Source: Prevotella communis
GTDB taxonomy: Bacteria > Bacteroidota > Bacteroidia > Bacteroidales > Bacteroidaceae
Assembly (NCBI RefSeq): GCF_022024175.1
Contig: NZ_CP091794.1
Coordinates: 186,001-250,000, forward strand
Direction of reading: 5' to 3'
DNA: 64,000 nucleotides
Shown here: positions 15,762 through 24,600 of the stretch, in pieces
Numbering within the stretch: position 1 is the first letter of the stretch
Layout of the letters: every line of letters starts with the position of its first letter
The notes under the pieces: generated by a model
What the model saw: only the letters and a program-made list of their open reading frames with translations
Database searches by the model: none
What the model was told of the DNA's origin: nothing
Translations under genes and position numbers: made by a program

Positions 15762-16128
15762 AATTAGTTTTGTATCAGAGTTTCTACATCCAACAGATTC
15801 TAGCAGTTATTATGCTGATATACTAGTAGTGGATTCTAAAGATGGTCTTTTTGAAGAGTTGAATAGTAAATTGGCTTTTCCTTATTTTGGCTTTAATTGG
15901 GATGCATTATGGGATCTTTATTGTGACTTTCATTGGATAGAGCAGAGGTATATAAATATATATCATCAAGGCATTACGCAAATGCCTTTTCATGAGTTGT
16001 CAGTATATCTTGGTATCGTAGTTGACTCTTGTGAAGAAAGGAAAAATTATTCACAACATAATGTGCATTTTATTTTTAATTCAAACGAAAAGGACTTTAT
16101 TATGGATGTCATAAAGAAGAAACAGTAA
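15736..16128 (+). CDS. Barstar-like (ribonuclease inhibitor family) protein
   Basis: A cytoplasmic protein of up to 130 residues with the barstar signature LAFPYFGFNWDALWDLYCDF; the two Asp of WDALWD correspond to the barnase-contacting acidic residues of barstar. It is longer than classical barstar (about 90) at the N-terminus. In-frame ATGs at 15736, 15745 and 15754 make the start uncertain. No barnase-like or other toxin gene is adjacent, so it is best read as an orphan immunity protein within an accessory island. The binding partner is unknown. Confidence 0.7.
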   Translation: MASMKNMSEISFVSEFLHPTDSSSYYADILVVDSKDGLFEELNSKLAFPYFGFNWDALWDLYCDFHWIEQRYINIYHQGITQMPFHELSVYLGIVVDSCEERKNYSQHNVHFIFNSNEKDFIMDVIKKKQ

Positions 16129-16139
16129 TGAATCAAGAG

Positions 16140-16248
16140 ATCAGCGGGTTTTATAATAAAGGCCCTTTATCTCCGTTATATAGGATATGTTAAGGATTAA
16201 TCACCATGTCGAAGAAAAAACGTGATGACAGGTACTGTCCCGCTGCAT
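16140..16248. mobile_element. Non-autonomous REP/MITE-like element, copy 2
   Basis: Second complete copy of the module at 14192-14315, from ATCAGCGGG to CTGTCCCGCTGCAT (16235-16248). It has lost the GACAG plus about ten bases next to the left end. It again carries the truncated MSKKKRDDRYCP frame, now continuing into different sequence after CTGTCCC. Confidence 0.6.
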
Positions 16249-16279
16249 CTGTGGAAAAGAACTTTAAATTGAAATAACA

Positions 16280-16906
16280 ATGAAACCCATAAGATTTCTC
16301 TTATTACTTGTTATCTTTGCAAGCTGCAAAAATGCTGATGTGAACAGAGGTGAACGTCAGTTGGATTCTTGTACGGTGACAGAAGGAAATGTAGAGGCTT
16401 GTCTGTCTGCAGAAGATTCGATAGTCGTAATGAAAGACATTGCGAAGTGTGATAGTATGATTCGTTTGGAAAAAGACACGAACGTTCTTTTCATGCTTTA
16501 TCAGCAAAAGGTCAACTTGTTGGCAAGTATAGGAAAGGTAAGAGATGCCTATTATAACCAGGGACTGGCAATGAGACTATTGCCAGAAGATGATGCTAGA
16601 CGTTTGGAGTACGAAGCATTTGGTGCTTACCTGCAGAATGACATGGACAGGTATTCAGTATTGCTGCACAAGGCAATCGATGATTATAAAAAGAATCCTA
16701 GCGATGCGACTCAGACGTTGAGTCAGGCTACCTGCTATACATTACTAGGTGATGACGAAGCTTCAAAGTCCATCCTAAAGAAGTTCCTGAATCATCAGGA
16801 GGATCAGACAATCTTGTATGCCTACGAGGATTATCCTCTCTTTAGAAAGCAGGTACTGGAAGGGCGCTCAAAGCTAGTTGAATTGCTAAAATCTGGTGAT
16901 AGATAA
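16280..16906 (+). CDS. Helical-repeat lipoprotein
   Basis: A 208-residue lipoprotein (LLLVIFASCKN, Cys16). The mature part is predicted to be helical with TPR-like spacing (MLYQQKVNLLASIGKVRDAYYNQGLA, then QTLSQATCYTLLGDDEASKSIL). No enzyme motif. It is followed with no gap by a TPR protein, so the two are translationally coupled. A REP-like module sits 30 bases upstream, so its native promoter may have been replaced. Function unknown. Confidence 0.75.
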   Translation: MKPIRFLLLLVIFASCKNADVNRGERQLDSCTVTEGNVEACLSAEDSIVVMKDIAKCDSMIRLEKDTNVLFMLYQQKVNLLASIGKVRDAYYNQGLAMRLLPEDDARRLEYEAFGAYLQNDMDRYSVLLHKAIDDYKKNPSDATQTLSQATCYTLLGDDEASKSILKKFLNHQEDQTILYAYEDYPLFRKQVLEGRSKLVELLKSGDR

Positions 16907-16909
16907 GTG

Positions 16910-17878
16910 ATGAAAGAACTCGTTACATTGATAAAACATAAAGAATTCGCGAAGGCAAAACGACTTCTGAAGAAGGCTCTGCAGACAGAGCCGGATAATG
17001 TCTATCTGCTCACGCAAATGGCGGGCGTACTGTGGAACCTCGGAAAAGACGAGGAGGCTCTGACTTTTGCGATGAAAGCAAAAGAGATTGACTCAGACTA
17101 TCCGTTAATGCTCTTTACGTTGGGACAAATCCTGTGGTCATTAGAAGATAACTCCGCGTCAATCGAAGTATGGGACAAATTACTCTGTGCAGACATATCA
17201 TCTGTGGCTGATAAGGGATGGGGCATAAAATGGGCCCAATCTGTGATGAATGACGCCAGATTCTACAAGGCTATGTGTCTCGATTCTCTTGATAGAATGG
17301 CAGAGGCGAAGGAACAGATGGAAAAGCACCTTGCTTGCAGGCGAAAAGGCTTGGAGAGTGATTTCACCCTGAAAGAAGCGAAGGAATTTCTTTTGGGGCT
17401 CACCTATTGTACTATACCAGACTCCTCCTCAGAGGATGATGATATTGGTTGGGTATCTCCAAAGCAGTGGAATAGGATAAACAGAATGCTCGCCAAGAAG
17501 AAATCTGACGAGCAGGCTTTGGTGTCATACCTGAAAAGGAAAAGTCGCGAGTTTCCACGTGAGTATTACCTAAAGACGCTCCTCGCAGAACATCTGGCTG
17601 ACATGAAGAGATATGCCGAATCGTTACGATATGCAGAAGAGGCCTATGAGCAGGAACCCACAGACATGCTGGTGGCTTACGACTATGCTAATGCCTTGTG
17701 TTATAATGGCAAATATGACGATGCAATAAAGATTAGCAGCATTGTTATACAAACAGATGTCAACATTATAGCTTATGGTGACCATGGGGAAGGGCTGCGA
17801 TGGGCCAAGACATTACAACGAGATGCGAAGAAAGTTTTGGAAGTATGTATGAAAGAGAAAAACGAGAGGGGCCTGTAG
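16910..17878 (+). CDS. Cytoplasmic tetratricopeptide-repeat protein
   Basis: A 322-residue soluble protein of TPR helices: AKAKRLLKKALQTEPDNVYL, DEEALTFAMKAKEIDSDYPL, YAESLRYAEEAYEQEPTDML, and a repeated GxGxxWAxxxxxDA pattern (KGWGIKWAQSVMNDA; GEGLRWAKTLQRDA). No signal peptide. The ATG at 16910 is preferred; a GTG at 16907 is also possible. TPR proteins of this form are common in immunity-type gene clusters, which fits the barstar-like neighbour, but partner and role are unknown. The stop codon lies in the loop of the terminator hairpin. Confidence 0.75.
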   Translation: MKELVTLIKHKEFAKAKRLLKKALQTEPDNVYLLTQMAGVLWNLGKDEEALTFAMKAKEIDSDYPLMLFTLGQILWSLEDNSASIEVWDKLLCADISSVADKGWGIKWAQSVMNDARFYKAMCLDSLDRMAEAKEQMEKHLACRRKGLESDFTLKEAKEFLLGLTYCTIPDSSSEDDDIGWVSPKQWNRINRMLAKKKSDEQALVSYLKRKSREFPREYYLKTLLAEHLADMKRYAESLRYAEEAYEQEPTDMLVAYDYANALCYNGKYDDAIKISSIVIQTDVNIIAYGDHGEGLRWAKTLQRDAKKVLEVCMKEKNERGL

Positions 17879-17895
17879 AGAGCCCCTTTCGTTTT
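17859..17895. terminator. Bidirectional terminator between convergent genes
   Basis: AAAACGAGAGGGGC (17859-17872) pairs with GCCCCTTTCGTTTT (17882-17895) around a nine-base loop that contains the TAG stop of the plus-strand TPR gene. A and T tracts on both sides allow termination in both directions; the minus-strand gene ends at 17898. Confidence 0.8.
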
Positions 17896-17897
17896 AA

Positions 17898-19898
17898 TCA
17901 GAACTTCCAACGCAGTTGGATGTCCAGGTCGGTGGTGTGTGATTGTGCGATTTCCTGCAGGCTGGTGCCGATGGATGAACGGTCGAAATAGTTGGTGTAG
18001 CCCAGACGGGTGGCTAATCGCAGGTGGTCGTTGAGGCTGACGTGTGCATAGAGAGACAGTCGCAGGCCGTTGCCATAGAAGGACGGGAAGGTGAACTCGT
18101 GCTGCAACTGTCGTTCGTAGAGATAGATACGCGCCGCGTAACTGTCGGTATCGAAATAACCCAGCGACAGACTGGCTTGCCAGTTGGCCTGCTGATAGCC
18201 TGTCTGCTGACTGATCATCCAACCTTGCGACATCTCTTTATATACCGAATAGATATAGTCGGCCTGTGTCTTAGACGTCCAACCGGCTTCTGAGGAATAG
18301 GTGATGCTGAGTCGAGTGCGGTGCTCGTTGCAGGGTATCAGACTGTTTTTGTCGCTGCCGTCTTTCTGTTGCAGGCGGGTGCGATGGCGTGCCTGAACGG
18401 TCCAGTCCAGCCATTGCCATGTGCCTTGCAACAGCATATCCCACGTATGTGAGTCCTGTGATACCTGATAGCGGGGCCAGGGGGAATAGGCGTAGTCTAT
18501 ATATCCCTGCAGGACCAGATGGGTGAGAGGGGCACACGTGATTCCCAGGTACAGGCCACTCTCGTTTTGTGTGCGTGTGGTGTTGCCAAAACCGTGGGCA
18601 TACAGACCATTGTACCGATAGCTGTAGAAACGCTGGATGGCTATGAGGCTCAGGTCGCCTGATGACCGGAAGGTCAGGGCGTTGACGGTGGCGAGGGCGC
18701 CGTCCTTGTTGATGGCTGTCTCGCCGTTGATGGAAAAGCGATAGTGCAGGTAACCGTAGTCCACACTGGCATTCAGGAAGTTGTCGCCCTGGGGATAATA
18801 GCGGCGATAGGTTTCCGAGGTTTTGGGACGCAGGGTGCGGTCAATAGTTGAATAGACGGCATTCGCCCCGAAATGCAGTCCGTTTAGTCGATAACTGATG
18901 CTGCCGCCGTAGGCCGACAGATGGGTGTTGTATTTCTTTTTCATCTCATCCTTCGAACGGTGATAGCCACTGGTAATCAGCGTTTTTGCTGAGCCGTCGT
19001 CATTTAGTGTGGCGTCGATAGGACGAGAGGAGACAAAGGTGGTGAGTGTCAGTGGCTTGCAAAGTCTGACGACGGCTGCAGCCCCTTGGAAATAGTCGGC
19101 TTCCGAACGTGAACCATGTGCCCTGAGTGTGTTGGGCTGTCGGCCCATGTTCTGTAGCGTGGTCAGCTTACCCAACTTGAAACTCGTGTTGAGTATCAGT
19201 CCCATACCTGCTCCCATCTTGTATTTTCCTACGACAGCATTCTCAAGGATACCCAGTTTCTTCAGCTGAAGGTAATAGGAATAGGTGTCATAGCCCATGC
19301 TGTTCTGGTTGGCAAGGAAGGGCTCGCCGGCATCCTGTGCGCCAATGATGCCAGCCTTGACGTAGGAACTATAGTGAAACTCATAGCGCAAAGAGTGACG
19401 ATAGCGGTATCCCAGATAGCCGTTTCGGTCGCCCTTTCGTTCGTAGAAGGGAACATGGCCTGTGGCCATCACCGTGTGTTTGCCGTATTTCATGATGTTA
19501 TGAAAGGAGGGAAAGTGGGGTTGCTCCCTGGATACTTCGCCCACATAGGTGAAAAAAGGCAACAGGGCTATCTGCTGATAGTCGAGCGAGCCAATCATCT
19601 TCAACTCGTTCAGCGAGCGCATCGGCCCATACCTGTCCAGATACTCAATGATGTCCATCACCTGTTGGAAAGATAGAAACGGCAGTTGCTCCAGGTCCTC
19701 GCGACTTGTATGGTTCAGGTCTATGGGATGGTCGGCCAGTTGCTGCAGATATCCGTGGTAATCTTCCCATGCCTCATCCATGTCTTCCATATCTTCTGGT
19801 GTCATCGTCTCCTGCCATACGTCCTCCCATGTTCGCTCTTGTTGGGCAGAGACTGTGATACTCCAAATCATCAAAATAACGAGGCAACATTGTTTCAT
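17898..19898 (-). CDS. Outer-membrane beta-barrel protein with N-terminal helix-hairpin-helix domain
   Basis: A 666-residue exported protein (signal SITVSAQ). Residues about 55-115 form a ComEA-like helix-hairpin-helix region: DLNHTSREDLEQLPFLSFQQ, then YGPMRSLNELKMI. The rest (130-666) is amphipathic beta-strands of the kind found in outer-membrane barrels, ending in a terminal aromatic residue (LDIQLRWKF). The pairing of a DNA-type HhH motif with a barrel is known among uncharacterised Bacteroidetes proteins; DNA or nucleotide contact at the surface is only a possibility. The start codon is five bases after its -7 element. Confidence 0.75.
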   Translation of the reverse strand: MKQCCLVILMIWSITVSAQQERTWEDVWQETMTPEDMEDMDEAWEDYHGYLQQLADHPIDLNHTSREDLEQLPFLSFQQVMDIIEYLDRYGPMRSLNELKMIGSLDYQQIALLPFFTYVGEVSREQPHFPSFHNIMKYGKHTVMATGHVPFYERKGDRNGYLGYRYRHSLRYEFHYSSYVKAGIIGAQDAGEPFLANQNSMGYDTYSYYLQLKKLGILENAVVGKYKMGAGMGLILNTSFKLGKLTTLQNMGRQPNTLRAHGSRSEADYFQGAAAVVRLCKPLTLTTFVSSRPIDATLNDDGSAKTLITSGYHRSKDEMKKKYNTHLSAYGGSISYRLNGLHFGANAVYSTIDRTLRPKTSETYRRYYPQGDNFLNASVDYGYLHYRFSINGETAINKDGALATVNALTFRSSGDLSLIAIQRFYSYRYNGLYAHGFGNTTRTQNESGLYLGITCAPLTHLVLQGYIDYAYSPWPRYQVSQDSHTWDMLLQGTWQWLDWTVQARHRTRLQQKDGSDKNSLIPCNEHRTRLSITYSSEAGWTSKTQADYIYSVYKEMSQGWMISQQTGYQQANWQASLSLGYFDTDSYAARIYLYERQLQHEFTFPSFYGNGLRLSLYAHVSLNDHLRLATRLGYTNYFDRSSIGTSLQEIAQSHTTDLDIQLRWKF

Positions 19899-19903
19899 AG
19901 GTG

Positions 19904-19963
19904 CAAAGGTACATAATAATTCTTAATTTTTGACTTGTTATTCATTTATATATAGTAATTTTG
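19904..19963. promoter_or_regulatory. Divergent near-leaderless promoters
   Basis: Minus-strand TACCTTTG (19911 to 19904) is followed by CACCT and the ATG of the barrel gene. Plus-strand TAATTTTG (19956-19963) is followed by CAGGC and the ATG of the DUF4294 gene. In both cases exactly five bases separate the -7 element from the start codon, so both mRNAs probably lack a leader. The -7 elements are only 44 bases apart. Confidence 0.65.
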
Positions 19964-19968
19964 CAGGC

Positions 19969-20568
19969 ATGAAACGCATCACGATACTGTTGACGGGCAT
20001 CTTGGTGGGGCTGACGGCCTCGGCACAGGATGAGATAGGTGAGCCGACGTTTGTGCCTTCGGTGAAGGTGGGCAAGACGCTGGTAGATGGCGATTCCATA
20101 CAATATATGGAAATGTCGAATGTCTATGTGTATCCCGAACTGACGTTTAAGAGCAAGCGTCAGCAACAGGCATATCTACGACTGGTGAAGAATGTAAAGA
20201 AGGTGCTGCCCTTAGCCAAACAGGCGCGTCAGATTATTATTGAGACGGCTGAGTTTACAGAGACATTGCCACCAGAGGAGCGCAAGGCACACCTGAAACG
20301 CGTGGAACAGTCGGTGGTGAAGCAGTATAAGCCTCAGATGAAGAAACTGACGTTCTCACAGGGTAAGTTGCTGATTAAGCTTGTGGACCGTGAGTGCCAC
20401 TCTACGGCTTATGAGGCAATGCAGGCTTTTATCGGTCCTGTGCGCTCAGGCATGTGGCAGGCATTTGCCTGGATGTTTGGTGCCTCATTGAAAAAAGGGT
20501 ATGACGCAGAGGGTACCGACCGCCTGACAGAGCGCGTGGTACTGATGGTTGAGGCCGGTCAACTATAA
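19969..20568 (+). CDS. DUF4294 exported protein
   Basis: A 199-residue protein starting at MKRITILLTGILVG (ATG 19969) with signal peptide ending TASAQ. It shows the DUF4294 pattern: VYVYPELTFKSKRQQQAYLR, VKKVLPLAKQARQII, PQMKKLTFSQGKLLIKLVDR. Members are Bacteroidetes-specific and of unknown function. An upstream in-frame ATG at 19930 is rejected because it lies before the promoter -7 element. The gene converges on the M28 gene. Confidence 0.85.
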   Translation: MKRITILLTGILVGLTASAQDEIGEPTFVPSVKVGKTLVDGDSIQYMEMSNVYVYPELTFKSKRQQQAYLRLVKNVKKVLPLAKQARQIIIETAEFTETLPPEERKAHLKRVEQSVVKQYKPQMKKLTFSQGKLLIKLVDRECHSTAYEAMQAFIGPVRSGMWQAFAWMFGASLKKGYDAEGTDRLTERVVLMVEAGQL

Positions 20569-20569
20569 G

Positions 20570-20606
20570 ATCTTGAGGAGTTAAAGGAGTCAAGGAGTTA
20601 AAGGAG
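20570..20606. repeat. GGAGTTAA-type simple repeat between convergent genes
   Basis: Three to four imperfect copies of a GGAGTtAAa unit fill the space between the DUF4294 stop and the M28 stop. They belong to the same class of degenerate simple repeats that enters coding regions elsewhere in the window. Confidence 0.7.
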
Positions 20607-20614
20607 TTAAGACG

Positions 20615-21598
20615 TTAGTCTTTTTCCGTGTAAAGTACTTGTATCAGGGTTTGACCGACGGCTTTGAGCGTGTTGCGGTCCAGGTGGTCCATATCGTCGA
20701 TAACGGTATGCCATGTGGGGCCAAAGCTACTCTCTTCGCAGTCGGGGTAGTAGTTGATGATATCAATGCAGGGAATCTTTGCCACTTCATTCACGGGTAC
20801 GTGGTCATCGGTAATGCCGCCACCGTCTTCCTGTGGGAAATAACTGCTGAAGCCTGCGATAGCTGCTGCCTTCCATACACGCTTCACCACGTGGTTGGCA
20901 TAATACTTCGAATAGCCTTCCTGATAGAAACGGGCACCTTGTCCGCCTACCATGTCAAGCAGGATGCCATAGCGATAGGTTTGAGGTTTGAGATTGGAGG
21001 TTTGAGATTTAAATTGTTTTGACCAATATTGTGCGCCCAGCGCCCAAGAGTCGTTGTCGTCATGACTGCCCCAGTCTTCAGCATCAAAGCAAACGAAATC
21101 TATACCTACAGGTAATAGACAGGTGTCTGCCTGAAGCAGACGGGCTATCTCTAACATCACGCCAACACCGCTGGCACCATCGTTGGCAGCCATGACGGGT
21201 TTTGTGTGGTTGGCTTCGTCAGGGTCGTTGTCAGCCCAGGGACGACTATCCCAGTGGGCACAGAGCAGGATACGCTGCTCTTTTTCTGGCTGATAGCGTG
21301 CAATGATATTATTGCTCTGAAGGGGAGTGCCGTCGAAACCTTTAAGTGTGGCTCGCTGTTCGGTCACATCCATGCCGTAGCCCTGGAACTTCTCAACAAT
21401 CCATTGTCCACACTGTTCGTGAGCCTCACTGTTCATTGTGCGAGGACCGAAGTCGCATTGCTGCTGACAGAAGGTATAAGCGGAGTCGGCAGAGAACTGC
21501 GGTCCTACGGGCTTTTCTGTTTCTGACATCGTTTTCTTTCCGCCTCCACAGGCAGTCAGCAGCATGGCTACGGCCATAAGTATATATACTTGTTTCAT
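20615..21598 (-). CDS. M28-family glutaminyl-peptide cyclotransferase-like lipoprotein
   Basis: A 327-residue lipoprotein (AMLLTACGGG). The M28 metal site is visible: CAHWDSRP (His and Asp), AANDGASGVG (Asp), FDAEDWGS (Glu/Asp), and DDHVP (His) in order. Similar proteins are annotated as glutaminyl cyclases, which cap N-terminal Gln as pyroglutamate; aminopeptidase activity is the alternative. An insert SQTSNLKPQT near residue 200, encoded by a CTCAAACCTC-type repeat, interrupts the fold between QYWSKQF and YRYGILLDMVGG. A TACCTTTG -7 element lies about 27 bases upstream. Confidence 0.85.
   Translation of the reverse strand: MKQVYILMAVAMLLTACGGGKKTMSETEKPVGPQFSADSAYTFCQQQCDFGPRTMNSEAHEQCGQWIVEKFQGYGMDVTEQRATLKGFDGTPLQSNNIIARYQPEKEQRILLCAHWDSRPWADNDPDEANHTKPVMAANDGASGVGVMLEIARLLQADTCLLPVGIDFVCFDAEDWGSHDDNDSWALGAQYWSKQFKSQTSNLKPQTYRYGILLDMVGGQGARFYQEGYSKYYANHVVKRVWKAAAIAGFSSYFPQEDGGGITDDHVPVNEVAKIPCIDIINYYPDCEESSFGPTWHTVIDDMDHLDRNTLKAVGQTLIQVLYTEKD
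20978..21011. repeat. CTCAAACCTC repeat inside the M28 gene
   Basis: On the coding strand this is a string of TCTCAAACCTC-like units translated as SQTSNLKPQT. The same repeat, in the same relative frame, occurs at 30344-30374 and 31428-31459. Confidence 0.85.
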
Positions 21599-21633
21599 TT
21601 TTCCTGTTCAAAAAAGTTTCTGCAAAGGTACAA

Positions 21634-24600
21634 CTATTTTTTGATATAGTCGCCTGGTTTGATGCCAAATTGCTTCTGGAAGCACTTGGTGAAGTAGGAG
21701 GGATTTGAGAAACCTACCATATAACCCACCTCGCTGACCAGGTATTTACCTTCCTGGAGCAGTTGGGCTGCCCGCTTCAGACGTATAATCTGTATCATCT
21801 CGTTGGGCGTGACATCTGCCAGGGTCTTTATCTTGGCGAAGAGACCGCTGCGACTGATGCCAAGCTGTTCGGCCAGGAGGTTCACCGACAAGTCGCTATT
21901 GGCAATATTCTCCTCGATAATCTGGGTCATCTGCTTCAGGAATTTATCATCGGTGGGGTTGCTGGCAATCTCGGTGATAGGGGCTGTGGGCTCACTGGAG
22001 AACTTCTCAATGAGTTTTCTGCGCATGGCAATGATATTGCGGATGCAGGCCTCAAGATACTGCAGCGAGAAGGGTTTCTCGATGTAGGCATCAGCACCGA
22101 CGTCCATTCCTTCCACCTTCGACTGTTCGTCGGTCTTGGCCGTGAGCATAATGAGGGGGATATGACTGGTAAGGGGATTGCTGCGTACCTGTTTGCAGAA
22201 GGTTGCACCATCCATACGGGGCATCATCCAGTCGCTGATAATGAGGTCGTATTCATGTTTGGACAGCAGGTCGAGTGCTTCAATACCATCGTGGGCTGTC
22301 GTGACCTGATACTGCTGACTGAAACTGCTGCTGAGGAATTCCAGCATATCCTCGGAATCGTCGACGATGAGGAGACGGGGAAGTTGAGAGCTGGGAGTTG
22401 AGGACTGAGAGGTCTGATTAGAATGTCCGTCCTGAGTGTAATCATACCTCTCCGTTCTCCGTTCTCCGTTCTCCGTTTTCAACTCTCCGTTCTCTGTTAC
22501 CTCCTGACTGACAGGCAGGCAGATGGTAAAGGTGGAGCCTTGTCCTACTTCTGAGTCAACGCTGATGGTACCATGATGCAGATCTACGATATGCTTCACA
22601 ATGTTGAGGCCGATACCAGTGCCTGGCTTGTTGTCCTGGGCCTGGAAGAAAGGTTCGAAGATACGCTGGCGGTCTTCCTCACGTATGCCCACGCCGTCGT
22701 CGCTGACGATGAGACGGAAATGTTCCTCGTCGGGCTCAACGACACAGCTTACCGTGACGTTCTTCTTACTGTATTTATTGGCATTGGTGAGCAGGTTGCT
22801 GACCACCTTGGTGATGGCCTCTCCATCGACGATGGCCGTGAAGTGCTCATCAGGATAATTCACCTTGAACTGTCGGCCGTTCTGCAGGAAGGTGGGCTCG
22901 AAACGTTCGCAGACGGCATGGAGCAGCTCGTTGATATTGCGTGGCTTGAAATCACTTACGATCATGTGCTGCTCAGCCTTGCGGAAGTCAAGTAGCTGGT
23001 TGACAAGTTCCAGCAGACGGTGTGCATTACGGTCAATGATACGCAGTTCCTCATTGTCGGTCTTCATCTTCTCCAACGGTCCGATGATGAGTGATACTGG
23101 CGTGCGTATCTCGTGGGCCACCATCGTGAAGAAGTTCAGGCGGGCCTCGCGTGCTTCTTTCTCTTTCTGCTCCTGTAGGCGCTGCATCTCGTACTTATGA
23201 CGCTTCTCGGCTCGCTTCAGCCGGACGTGAACGTAATACCAGATAATGAATCCAATCAACAGAAGATAGAAGAGTTTGGCATACCATGTCCACCAGAAGG
23301 GAGGTGGTACAACAATCGTGATGGTTGCCTCTTTATCGCTCCATATACCATCATTATTGGTGGCTTTCACACGGAAGGTATAGGTACCTGCAGGCAGGTT
23401 GGCGTAGGTGGCGCGTGTCTGGTTGCCTACGTAGTTCCACTCTTTGTCATATCCTTCGAGCATATAGGCATACTGGTTCTTTTCTGGTGAACAGTAGCTG
23501 AGTGCCACGAATGAGAAGATCATCTGGTTGTGTGCCTCCTGAGCCGTGATATAGACAGGAGGTATCGTACGGTTGGCCTTGATTTGATAAGGGAAGAAGG
23601 CGTTGAAGCCGTTCACCGCACCAAAGAAGATGCGTCCGTCACTGGTCTTGATGCCGGCATTAGGCTGGAACTGTTCGCAGACCAGTCCGTCGTGGCGTGT
23701 GAAACGCTGGCAGTTGAGGTCCGAAACCGCAGATTTGGGGTTTAGGTTCTGAGGCTCGTATTTCACGATGCCGCGCTCAGTAGACAGCCATAATGCGCCT
23801 TGGTCTTCAATGATACTCATCACATTACCAGTCTCTACCGATAGCTCTACCCTGTTGAACTGTTTCTTGGCTATATCGTAATAGCAAAGACCTTCCAGCG
23901 TTCCTATCCAAAGACGTCCACTGGCATCTATCATCGTGCAGTTTACCTGGTTACTGGGTAGTGAGTACTTGTCGTCCTCATCGTGGAGATACTGCTTAAA
24001 CTCCTTGCTATCGGGTGAATAGCACCACATGCCCGCTCCCTGGGTAGACAGCCATATACGGTGCTTGTCGTCCTCGTCGATGTCAATGGCAAGGGCATTG
24101 GTGGAACCAATATGCTGGAAATTGTCGGCCTCAGGGAGATAGAGGTTGAATCCTTCCATTGTGGCAACCCATGTGCGCCCCTTGCTGTCATGGCAGATGG
24201 CATAGGAACTGGCATCTCTCAGTTGGTTATAGTCATAGTGGCGCAGCTGACCTGTGGTGGTGTTTAAGACATAGACACCTCTGGTATAAGTGCCAATCCA
24301 TAAGTCTGAGCCCTTTAGGGCAAGGGCATGGGCATTGACCGTGCTCAGTTCGTCCTGGTGGGCATAGTCGATGAATGCCTGTTGCTTGGGTGAATAGCAC
24401 ATAATACCACCATCGTCACTGGCCACCCACACGTTTCCTTCGTGATCTTCGCAGAAACGGGAGATAACGTTACCTCTCAGTCCGTTGTCCGTAGTAAAAC
24501 TGTCAAACCGCTTGCCTATGGGTGACACATAATTGACGCCTCCATAGAATGTGCCTATCCAGAGACCTCCTTCGTTGTCGTCGGTGATGGCATATACAAA

